Positions 24,907 through 35,403 of a DNA stretch of 64,000 nucleotides are shown here, in pieces (the stretch's first letter is position 1; the number at the start of each line of letters is the position of its first letter). Source of the DNA: Tetrahymena thermophila SB210 (Eukaryota > Ciliophora > Oligohymenophorea > Hymenostomatida > Tetrahymenidae); assembly GCF_000189635.1 (NCBI RefSeq), contig NW_002476414.1, positions 81,870-145,869 of the forward strand. The letters run 5' to 3'. The translations under genes were made by a program, and so were the position numbers. Below the pieces are notes generated by a model that was not told the DNA's origin, made no database searches, and was given only the letters and a program-made list of their open reading frames with translations.

Positions 24907-27900
24907 TCAAATGATTTTAGCTCCATCTGAACCAGGGTCATTGTTCCTATGAAAATAATAAATAATGAATTTGTTGAAAATAAAATAGAAAATAGAAAAG
25001 TAATTAATATATTTGTTAATGGATAATTTTGATAAACATATTAAAAAGTGCTTATCTATTTATATGCAATTAAATGGGAAGGTGTTTCAATTCATAAACA
25101 AATAAATTTAGATGCAAAAATATTAAACAAAAACCAAAAAACAATTTATGAGTTAGTTTTCAATCAATAAATCAATTAGTTAGTTTTAGAAACTCATTTA
25201 TTTAAGTTTAAATTTCACTAATATATTAATTAAAACAAACTAAATAAATTGATAGTAAGTTAAATTATGAAAGACTAAGATCCAAAGATGTTATATTTTG
25301 GCACTTTTCTAAGCTCAATCTAATATTTTTAGCTCCATCTGCACCAAGGCAATTCTTCCTATGAAAATAATAAATGATGAATGTGTTGAAAATAAAGTAT
25401 AAAATAGAAAAGTATGCTGAAATCGTCTTCATTTTTTACAAGCACAGCTATTAAATGCTTAAGGAATTTTAAATACAAATTATTTTTTATAAATAATTAA
25501 TTACTCACAAAAATATGAATGATATAAATATAAAATCAATAATAAAATCTATCTATCTATTTATATATTAGGCTATAAAAACATTTTCAAAATATAATAT
25601 AATAAAAAAACATATAATTTTCAATTATTAAAATATTAAATATTTATTCATCATTTTTTCGCCATTTGTTTATCACCTGAATTCTTTTTTAAATACAACC
25701 AATCTTTTTGATTTATGGCACTTGCTTATTACTTTGAATTTTTATGATTAATTCAATGAGCTAGAAATTTTATAATAAATATGTGTAAATTTTAAATAAA
25801 TATCAAAATAGAATAAACTTTTAAATTAAAAATTATTTCTTAAATTAATAAATAAAATATCATTAGTATTAGTGGAATAAAAAATATAAAACAATAAATC
25901 AAACAAAAGCTATCAAAAAAATTCTAAGAGCTATTTTGTTTTATATTCATATTTATTGTTTAAAATATCACAATCCAAAATAAATAAACTGTTTTTACGA
26001 AAGGGTAAGTTTCAAATTTGAGAGATTAATGCAGTTTGCTAAACCAGAACCTAAGCCTGATGCACCCATTACACCAATTGAATTGTATCTTTTTAAGTAT
26101 TGAAGAAAAAATATATCATTAAATAGTTAATTAGAAGGAAATAATGAAAAAAAATATGAAATAATAAGATTAATTAATAATAATAAAAGTAAAAGTTGAA
26201 AATAAAATTATGAGTTAAATTAACAAAGAAAAAACAAAAAAAAACAAAAAAGAGCTTTATTGCTTTTAATTAGTTTTTATAATTTAAAATATCAAAATCC
26301 AAAACAAATAAACTGTTTTTACGTAAGGTCAAGTGTCAAATTTGAGAGATTAATGCAATTTGCCAAACCAGAAACTAAGCCTGATGCACCCTCATCACCA
26401 ATTTTATTCCAACTTTTTAAATATTGAAGAAAAAATGTAAAATTAAATATTTAATTAGAAGGAAAAAATGAAGAAAAAATATGAAATAATAGTATTAATT
26501 AATAATAAAAGAAAAAGTTGAAAATAAAATAATGAGTTAAATTAACAAAGAAAGAATTAAAAAAAGTAAGCACAATAAAAAGAAAACAAAAATAGCTCTA
26601 TTTTTTTTAATTAGTTTTTATAATTAAAAATATCACAATCAAAAACAAATAAACTGTTTTTACTAAAGATGAAGTGTCAATTTTGAGAGATTAATGCAAT
26701 TTGCTAAAGCAGAACCTAAGCCTGACGAACCAATTGCACCAATTTAATTATATCTTTTTAAATATTGAAGAAAAAATATATCATTAAATAGTTAATTACA
26801 AGGAAAAAATGAAGAAAAAATATGAAATAATATGATTAATTAATAATAATAAAAGTAAAAATTGAAAATAAAATGATGAGTTAAATTAACAAAGAAAAAA
26901 CAAACAAAAAAGAAAGCACAATAAAAAGAAAAAAGAGCTTTATTGCTTTTAATTAGTTTTTATAATTAAAAATATCACAATCCAAAATAAATAAACTGTT
27001 TTTACCCTAGCAAAAGTGTCAAATTTGAGAGATTAATGCAATTTGCTAAAGTACAACCTAAGACTGATGGAGCTTCATCACCAATTTAATTGCGACTTTT
27101 TAAATATTGAAGATAGAATAAATAATTAAATAGTTAATTAGAAAGAAAAAATGAAGAAATAATATGAAATAATAGAATTGATTATTTAATAATAAAAGCA
27201 AAAGTTGAAAATAAAATAATGAGTTAAATTAACAAAGAAAGAATAAAAAAAAAAGAAAATAGAGCTCTATTGTTTTTAATTAGTTTTTATAATTAAAAAT
27301 ATCACAATCTAAAACAAATATACTGTTTTTACTTAAGATTAAGTATCAAATTTGAGAGATTAATGCAATTTGCTAAACCAAAACATAAGCCTGATACACC
27401 TTGATCATCAATTTTATTGCTACTTTTTAAACATTGAATAAAAAATATATCATTAAATAGCTAAAAAAAACAAGCACAAGAAAAAGATAAAGACAAAGAA
27501 AATTGAGCTTTATTTTTTTTAATTAGTTTTTATAATTAAAAATATCACAATCAAAAACAAATAAACTGTTTTTACGAAAGGTTAAGTGTCAAATTTGAGA
27601 GATTAATGCAGTTTACTAAACCAGAACCTAAGCCTGATGCACCCTTTGCACCAATTTAATTTTATCTTTTTAAATATTGAAGAAAAAATATATAATTAAA
27701 TAGTTAATTAGAAGGAAAAAATAAAGAAAAAATATGAAATAATAAGATTAATTAATAATAAAAGAAAAAGTAGAAAATAAAATGATGAGTTAAATTAACA
27801 AAGAAAGAACAAAAAAAGTAAGAACAATAAAAGGAAAAAGAAAAAAGAGCTTTATTGTTTTTAATTAGTTTTTATAATTAAAAATATCACAATCCAAAAC

Positions 27901-28691
27901 AAATAAACTGTTTTTACGAAATTTTAAGTGTCAAATTTGAGAGATTAATGCAGTTTGCTAAACCAGAACCTAAGCCTGATATACCTTCATCACCAATTGA
28001 ATTTTATCTTTTTAAATATTGAAGAAAAAATATATAATTAAATAGTTAATTAGAAGGAAAAAATGAAGAAAAAATATGAAATAATAAGATTAATTAATAA
28101 TAAAAGAAAAATTTTAAAATAAAATGATGAGTTAAATTAACAAAGAAAGTACAAAAAAAAATCAAGAACAATAAAAAAAAAGAAAAAAAATCTTTATTGT
28201 TTTCAATTAGTTTTCATAATTAAAAATATCACAATCCAAAACAAATAAACTGTTTTTACGAAATGTCAAGGTTCAAATTTGAGAGATTAATGCAGTTTGC
28301 TAAACCAGAACCTAAGCCTGATACACCTTCATTACCAATTGAATTTTATCTTTTTTAATATTGAAGAAAAAATATTTAATTAAATAGTTAATTAGAAGGA
28401 AGAAATGAAGAAAAAATATGAAATAATAAAATTAATTAATTAATAATAAAAGCTAAAGTTGAAAATAAAATTATGAGTTAAATTAACAAATAAAGAAAAA
28501 AAAAGCAAGCACAATAAAAAGAAAAAAGAGCTTTATTGTTTTTATTAGTTTTTTTTTATAAATAAAAATATCATAATCCAAAGCAAATAAACTGTTTTTA
28601 CTCAAGGTCAAGTGTCAAATTTGAGAGATTAATGCAATTTACTAAAGCAGAACCTAAGCCTGATGTACCTTCATCACCAATTTAATTGTAT
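24907..28691 (-). CDS. LRR-repeat protein gene built from 90-nt exons (5' end not found)
   Basis: Eleven exon-like blocks read on the minus strand, each exactly 90 nt and each in the same phase (one base, 29 codons, two bases). In transcript order: 28691-28602, 28349-28260, 28007-27918, 27665-27576, 27422-27333, 27095-27006, 26753-26664, 26412-26323, 26088-25999, 25358-25269 and 24946-24857. The upstream nine have donor GTAAAAACAG and an acceptor of the form TT(T/A)A(A/G)...AAG. Each encodes a leucine-rich repeat of the type G.EGASGLGSGLANCINLSNLTL, seen in large ciliate LRR families. The last two blocks are diverged (SDGAK.. / LEKCQNITSL). The block at 25358 has lost its donor (AT for GT), and the last has an in-frame TGA at 24907-24909, taken here as the stop. 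I find no certain first exon; ATG at 29854 (MEHFRAN then GTAATT) is a weak candidate. It may be a full gene, a truncated one or a decaying array. Confidence 0.6.
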
Positions 28692-29140
28692 CTTTTTAAA
28701 TATTGAAGAAAAAATATAATATTAAATTGAGTAAGTTGCCATACAAATTTACAAAAAGCAAGTTTTATTATCCAGTTTTTACATTATAAAAAATAAAAAT
28801 TTAAAATATTTTTTCAGAATTTTTACATTTAAAAACTCAAAAATAAAGCTGCTTTAAGCTAATTTAGCTTTATTATGTTATTAAAATATATTATATTTCG
28901 CCTTTTATAAATTAAATAGGCATTTCACTCTAGTTAATTAGAAGGAAAAAATGAAGAAAAAATATGAAATAATAAGATTAGATAAAAATTTATAAAATTA
29001 ACAAAGAATGAAAAAAAAAAAAATCATAATAAAAGAAAAAGGAAAATAAATCAAATAAATTAAAAGAGCTTTAATGTTTTAAATTAACTTTTATAATTAA
29101 AAATATTACAATCCAAAACTAATAAACTGCTTTTATTGAG
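25999..29140. repeat. Tandem exon-intron array, period 342 bp
   Basis: Exon ends fall at 25999, 26323, 26664, 27006, 27333, 27576, 27918, 28260 and 28602. Most steps are exactly 341-342 bp, two are shortened to 324-327 and one to 243 by intron deletions. Introns are as similar as exons, e.g. the shared 'TTAATTAGAAGGAAAAAATG' stretch. A tenth unit near 29070-29170 keeps the intron and a mutated donor, but its exon is deleted. Recent unequal crossing-over is the simplest origin. Confidence 0.9.
28727..28930. mobile_element. ~205-bp insertion in an array intron (MITE-like)
   Basis: Relative to the other units, where ATTAAATAGTTAATTAGAAGG is continuous, this unit is split between ATTAAATT and AGTTAATTAGAAGG by about 205 bp. 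The ends of the insert are imperfect inverted repeats: GAGTAAGTTGCC at the left, and GAGTGAAATGCC as the reverse complement of the right end. It has no coding capacity. It may be a small DNA transposon derivative or an unexcised internal eliminated sequence. Confidence 0.6.
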
Positions 29141-30109
29141 TGTAGGTTTTAATAGAAAAAAATGAAGAAAAAATATCAAATAATAAAAAATAATTAAAAA
29201 TTGAAATTAAAATTAAGCTAAAATAGCTAAAAAATTTTTGTTTAAAAAAAAATCAATGAACAATGATGATAATTTATTTCTATAACAAAAATTTTTTATT
29301 TAAATAAATTGAAAGTTAAATAAATATAAAATATAAATCTTAATCAAAATAATATTTAGAAATTAAATATACCTAAGATAAATATGGAGAACCTAATGAG
29401 ATTCAAGTGAAGAGCTTAAAAACTTTTTTTAATAATATATTTAAATTTAAAGGATATTAATAAAAAAATTAATAATTACTTATTTTAATTTGTAATATTC
29501 TTTAAATTATTTTATCATTTTTTTCTTCTCAATAATATTGAATAGCAATTTATGAAATTTAATTAATTAATTATAAATGGATAAAAAGAATAAATAAAAT
29601 ATAATAATTAATTATCAAATATCAATTTATTAATTTTGTTTTATGAAGAGATATCACAGAAATAGTAATTTAAAATTCATGATTTAATCTTAATATTTGT
29701 ATTTAAAACATATAATTAAAAATATATATAGTAGGAATTAGAGAAGGCCAGTTAGTATTATTTGAAAAAACTCTAGTAGTTAATTAATGTTCTTAAAAAA
29801 AAATAAAAAGTAAAATAGAAAAAGAAATTACCTATTGGCCCTAAAATGCTCCATTTTATTGTATATTCTCTTCTTTACTATATTTATTAATAAAAATAAA
29901 ATTTGATTAAGTAATTTTGTATTAAGCAATCAGTTAAATATAATTTAAATTTAGATTTTAGTTAATTAAATTATGAAATGAATGAAATTCATTTTATTTA
30001 ACAAATAACATATAGTTTGTTTTATTATATATTTAATTAACATTTTATAAAATATTAAAAGGGTTAAAGTTTTATAAATAAGATTTAGATTTTTGAAATT
30101 TTCTTTCGC
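28931..30109. other. Spacer upstream of LRR array
   Basis: Contains the exon-less decayed array unit (to about 29170) and then AT-rich sequence. Two short minus-strand segments look exon-like: 29854-29832 (ATG, seven codons, donor GTAATT) and a stretch below 29783 starting after CTACTAG that reads VFSNNTNWPSLIPTIYI. They could be 5' exons of the LRR gene but I cannot prove it. Confidence 0.35.
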
Positions 30110-32633
30110 TCAATCATCATCTTATTCATCTACTTTTTTATCAGGCTCATCTTAAATAAGAAACCAAGCATCTTTTTTTACATCTTTTATTATTTCATCA
30201 CTAGCTCTTATAATTTTTTTATCTAGGATATCTGGATCATATTTAAATTTATTATCATTCTGTTCATCTATATCTATTACTTCAAAATTAATACCTAGAT
30301 CCATTAAAGATTTTTATCTTCTGTAATAGAACTAAGCCTACTCTGTGTTTTTAGAGACAATAGTATAAAAGAAAGCATTATATTCTCCTTTTTATCCTTC
30401 TTTTCTTCTCATAATTCTACCAAGTCTTTAAACTTCTTATCTTCTTGAACCAAATTAAAATCCTATTTATATACACACATTTGCAATAGGTAGATCAAGT
30501 GCGGTATCACCAACGCGACTCAAAAATAATGTATTAATTTCTCCCTCTCTAAATAAATCCAACCAACCTAGCTTTTCTAGCAAATCTACCTCACCATAAA
30601 TTGCAGGATAACCCATTTTTTAGGAGTAGTATTTGAGTACAGGAATCTAATCACAAAAGACTAAAATCTTATCATTTCTAGATTCGTGGAACTTAATTAA
30701 GTAATACAAAAGTTTAAATTTTTGTGGATTTCCAGACTACAAAGAAGGCTTGTTTTTAAATTTTCTGTCTTTCATAAAATCCTATTGTAATATAATAAAT
30801 AAATGTTAAGCAATTAGTTTTATTTATTAGAGAAAATAGAATTTGATTATTTTTTTATAATTTTTTAATAATAAAAATTGAAGAGCAATAAATGTTTTTT
30901 TAAAATTAAGTTTACTTCGCAACATTCATGCATTTTACAACGAAATACAACACAATATGGCTTAGCTAAATAGCTGTCCTAAATTAGCTCTGATATATTC
31001 GCTTCATAAAGTTTTGGACCAATAACGTGGAAAAGATCATCTATTTTATTATCTTCTCTGTACGGTACGGAGTTGCAGTTAATCCTATCTTCAATTTAAA
31101 ATTGAATTCCTCGAATATTTTTTTATATGTAGAAGCAGCTGAGTATTGGGTTTCATCAACTATGCACAAATCCCATTCCTATTACATTAAATCAAGTTTA
31201 AATAATTGAAAACATTTTTGTGAATAAATTAATTAATTACCATTTCTTTTTAAATGTAATGATTCATATTGGTTTCTAATTCTGATGACTTATCCATATA
31301 TTATCTCTTTTCTTTTTGAAGTTTATTTGATTTGATAATACTAGAGAGTTGCTTAAATGTAGTAATCAGTATAAAAGGTTTTGTTTGCTCTACTTGCAAA
31401 TTCTTAGTTTTACCAGTATAAATTTTAATTGTATCATCTTCAACTGTTGTCCATTTTGTAAATTCATTCTTCCATTGATTAGTAGCTGTATATATATCGC
31501 ATATAACAATAGTATTTCCCTTTATTCTTTCAGTTAATATGATGCCCAACAATGTCTTTCCAGCGCCTATTCAAATTAGAATAATTTAATATTAAAAAAA
31601 CAATTTTATTTTTTAAAAGTGTCTAAAAACCAATTATTTTTAATAGTAATTAGATGCTTATATTTTAATGGAAAAATAAAAGTAATAGATAGAGTGATTA
31701 TTTAATTACCGCATGGAAGAACAATAGTAGCACTTCTAGGTTTTTCACAAACGAATATATTTTTAAGTGCTTTTTGTTGGTATATTCTTGGCTGAGTGGT
31801 TTACTTAAGCTTAATATCTAACATTTTATATGGTATTTAGGCATTACTACTTAGATCATTTTGACTTTCTTTATCATCATGATATTCGTTAATTAATGAA
31901 ATTCCTTCTTTTATAATTTTCTCAGTGATTTGGAACAAATTGTGTTTTTATTTGATTCTGTAGAATTTGAAATTCCAAACTCTTGACTCCTCTTATGTTT
32001 AAAGCAATTACTAAGGAGGATTTTATTCCATTTCTATTATATTCTATAAGGTTCCTCCTATTTTTACAATAATTAATTAATTAATAATTTGGATTAAAAT
32101 CAGTAATGGAAATAAAAACAAGATGGAATTAAATTGCTTACATCAATACGGATGATTTTTTCAAGAAAATCTTAATGAATTTTGAGATAATAATTCTTTT
32201 TAATAATATAAAGATAAGCAGACCCGGCTTTTTTAGTTTTGTTTTCTATAAATTCAATAAAACTTTTAGGAATCACCTCATTTTTAGAGTACTACATCAA
32301 GCTTTCGATGATCTTTTCTGCATTTAAATTCAAACTCATTGCAGTATACATAGAAAACAGAGTTATTTTATACACATGGATGAAATTTGGTTTGTTTACA
32401 GGCTCAGCTATTTTAATAAGAAATTCATAAACTTCTTTATACTTTTCATGAAATGCTTCTACAAAAATGTATAATTTTTCAGGAAAGAATCCCCTATTTT
32501 CTTGAATTTCAAATGAACTACTATAATCCGTATCCGCAGGCTTTAAGTAGAGGCAATACTATTAATAATTTTTCTTTAGCCTAGCTTCTGGGGTGTTAGA
32601 ATAATCTACAATATACTAAACAGGTACATACAT
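30110..32633 (-). CDS. XPB/ERCC3-like DNA helicase, frame broken by 5-bp duplication
   Basis: Five exons: 32633-32142, 32043-31710, 31566-31241, 31178-30916 and 30781-30110, with GT..AG introns of 61-143 nt and matching phases; about 693 codons if the duplication is discounted. Homologous over its length to XPB, the 3'-5' helicase/ATPase of TFIIH used in promoter opening and nucleotide excision repair. Visible parts: the XPB N-terminal domain (IFVEAFHEKYKE..IAEP), Walker A LPCGAGKT (Lys 279), motif III GLTAT, the RED motif, and motifs V-VI (SRVGDTALDLP, SRRQEVQRLGRI). Oddities: the DEVH box is DETQ (residues 392-395), and at 31061-31070 TACGG is duplicated (TACGGTACGG) right after TATPY, shifting the frame. 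Removing one copy restores a perfect reading frame through exon 4. It may be a pseudogene, a sequencing error or a divergent second XPB. The N-terminus is short relative to human XPB; the frame is open upstream of the chosen ATG to about 32700, so the start is uncertain. Confidence 0.88.
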
Positions 32634-32847
32634 ATTTTCAGAATAAAAATTTTTAGTTTAAGTTAATATCTTTATTTACTAAATTACTACTAAATTAGCA
32701 GCTTAATATTAATTATTTTGATGATTATTAAATTAATAATAATAATAATATTTACAATTAATTTTATAAATACTAATACTACATACATACTTGCTCATAC
32801 ATTATAAAAAAATTTTATTTAATTTTCCAAAAATAATCTATACTTTA

Positions 32848-33081
32848 TCAATCAGCTATTTTATTAAAAACTAAAACACTTTTATTATTAAAAACTAAAA
32901 CCCTTTTATTTTTTTTCATTATTTGGTCTAGTTTAAACTCCTTTTTTAACAATATATAATAATCATCATTTATTTGATTAAAATTTCCATTTATTTTAAA
33001 AGAATATTTACATGTATTAATAATAATAAAAGTATTGTTAATATTAATAATAATAGTATTTTGGTTATTAATTATTTTCAT
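32848..33081 (-). CDS. Doubtful 77-aa ORF upstream of the XPB-like gene
   Basis: Runs ATG to TGA with no TAA or TAG at all, which is unusual here. The product is Asn/Ile-rich and ends with a tandem duplication (KRVLVFNNKSVLVFN). No domain recognised. It lies about 215 bp upstream of the XPB-like start on the same strand and could be chance, a 5' exon or a remnant. Low confidence as a gene. Confidence 0.2.
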   Translation of the reverse strand: MKIINNQNTIIININNTFIIINTCKYSFKINGNFNQINDDYYILLKKEFKLDQIMKKNKRVLVFNNKSVLVFNKIAD

Positions 33082-33471
33082 TTACAATACGCTTTTAAAA
33101 TAGAAAGCTGATATAAAAAGATAAAATTATAGAAAGAAATTCAATTTATTTATTTATAATTTAAATTAAAATTTTTACTTTAAATAGATTAATTTCGATA
33201 TTCGTTAGCCATTTTTTATTATAGATAAAAATTTGTGTTCATTTATAAAGAATGAAACAAACATGAAAGAATATTTATCATAATTTTAGATTTATGAAGA
33301 ATAATCAAATTTAGGATATTTAATTAAAAAACATAAAAATTCAATGAATAATAAATTCAATAATCATCTATTTTATTAAAACTTAAATGTTTTTATCAAT
33401 TTAAGCAACTTTTGAAAGATAAAAAAATGTTTATTGAAATAGAATATCTCACAAATAAAATTAATTTTTTT
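33082..33471. other. Spacer, no gene seen
   Basis: AT-rich sequence between the doubtful ORF and the G-run. Nothing recognisable. Confidence 0.5.
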
Positions 33472-33769
33472 GGGGGGGGGGGGGGGGTATTATATGGGAC
33501 CTCATTCATTTTAAATGAGTGAAAAATTATAGGTCCCCATATAGGATTTTTGATACCTACTAAGNNNNNNNNNNNNNNNNNNNNNNNNNNNNNNNNNNNN
33601 NNNNNNNNNNNNNNNNNNNNNNNNNNNNNNNNNNNNNNNNNNNNNNNNNNNNNNNNNNNNNNNNCCTTTAGCATTGTATGGCATTTTTACTCTGGCAGAA
33701 TGGGTCCCATATAGGATTTTTGATACCTACTAAGGGTCCATGTTGGTACCCCCCCCCCCCCTCCCCCCC
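33472..33769. repeat. G-run / C-run bounded segment with direct repeat around gap
   Basis: A G16 run (33472-33487, preceded by T7) and a C13-T-C7 run (33749-33769, followed by TAATTTTT) face each other as inverted homopurine tracts. Between them a ~30-bp direct repeat (CATATAGGATTTTTGATACC and flanks) occurs at 33538-33564 and 33706-33734, on either side of the 100-N gap. Such G-runs are extraordinary in this AT-rich background. They resemble the A5G5-type polypurine flanks known to set boundaries of some Tetrahymena internal eliminated sequences. The function here is inference. Confidence 0.7.
33565..33664. other. Assembly gap (100 N)
   Basis: Exactly 100 N, a conventional gap of unknown true length. 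Repeats on both sides probably caused the break. Confidence 0.99.
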
Positions 33770-35403
33770 TAATTTTTAAAAATATTTCATTTAGAGGTAA
33801 TTTAATTGTTTAAAATATGTATTTGAATATACTGTGAAAATAAATTAATATAAAAGTAAAATAATTTTTTTAAAAAGCAATATAAATATTTATTAAAATA
33901 TTATTTCTAAAAAAATGGTTTTTTAAATGTTGATTATTATTTGTTTGTTTGTTTATTTTTGGTTAATAAAATTGTTTGTTTATTTTTGGTTAATAAAATT
34001 GTTTGTTTAATAGTTGATTAATTTAATTTAGTTTAGTTTAGTTTTAGTTTTAATGTAATTGTTATTATGTATGTTTGTTTTAAATGGTTCTTCAACAAAT
34101 TATTTCACTTTGGCATAGAGAACCAATCTCATCTAAAGATCCTACATGCTTTTGAACATGTATTTTTAGCTTAGGGATTCTGTAAATGAAAGCAAATTCA
34201 GAGAATTTATAAATGTAATCCTAAAGATTTTGATAAAGAAAATTGTTTCCATATTTTTATCTATTAGATTAAAGGCACATGGATGCTTAGCAAATGTAAT
34301 TTTGCATATAATTTTGAATTTCTTCTATTTTGTGATAATATTAAGATTTGAGATTGCAATAATTATAAGTATCAAGAAGGATAGAGGTTTATGTATTTTA
34401 ATTTTCAATACTTTCTACAACGATCACTAAACTGTTGTCTATTCTAAATGTAATATTTTTCTTATATTGTTATAAACTTCTGTAAAAGTTTTTATTTGTT
34501 TAGAATAAAATGGTTTCTAAACTATTGAAAATGCCAAAAAATTGTTGTATTTAATCTAATTTGAAATCTTTATTCACACCGTTAACACCGCACATTTATT
34601 TAAATATTTTTTTGATGATTTGTTATTTGTTAGATATTTATTTATTGATTTTTTAATTAATTTATTATTATTTGGTTTCTAAATAATTATATGATTAAAC
34701 CTTTAATGCGTTTCTAATAACTAACTAATTAATGTATTTTATTTGCGTAAGAATCAATCTATTTTAAATAAAATAGACGTTATTATTAAAATCTTTAGAA
34801 AATAAAATAGCTTTAAAATATATTTTTGATTAACTATCAATTATCAATGAAATACTTTAAAAAATATAAATTAACAAATTTAAAATAAAATACTAATTTG
34901 ATAATAAGAAAATTAAAATATAAATTTTGAAAGTATAAATCTTTATTCACTAAAATATAGATAATTATTTTGTATAAAAATTATTGTATTTTATTTACAC
35001 CAACACCAAACTGTATTGTATTCACACCTAAAAATTTAGTGTGATGTGCCCAAAATTTAATTTTACTTTTAAAAATTAAATTTAGTGAAAGTTTTTTAAA
35101 TGTATCCTGATATATTGATAAAAACAATTTTTTAAAAAATCATTCTAAAATTAACTCAAATTATCAAAATAGATTTTAAGAAGTGAATTTTTCAAACCAA
35201 CAAAGAAAATTGCGTTAAATTCAGCAAAAGATGATTAAATTTATGAAATAATTGAATATAAATATCTATAAAAAAATATAATTTTTCAAATTTTACAATA
35301 CAATGATAGTATATTTCAATTATCTCAAAAATCAATAATCAGCATTTTAAAAAGGAGATAAAGTTATTTAAAAAACAAATTTAATAAATAAAAACTACAT
35401 TGA
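33770..35403. other. Spacer with short tandem repeat
   Basis: A 27-bp unit (TGTTTGTTTATTTTTGGTTA and flank) is repeated twice at about 33945-34000. The standard-code frame at 34230-34430 has no recognisable motif. No gene is supported. Confidence 0.45.

Noticed and set aside
31052-31070. An 11-nt GT..AG 'mini-intron' (GTACCGTACAG) as explanation for the XPB-like frame break
   Set aside because: Removing it restores the frame but deletes the conserved Tyr-Arg before Glu-Asp, and no such tiny introns are known in this group. A TACGG duplication explains the data better.
31349-31537. Plus-strand open frames over the helicase (31027, 31349, 32239)
   Set aside because: They are antisense to well-supported XPB-like exons and have no motif of their own.
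33472-33769. Telomere or telomere-addition site at the G/C runs
   Set aside because: The tracts are plain homopolymers, not TTGGGG/CCCCAA repeats, and sequence continues on both sides.
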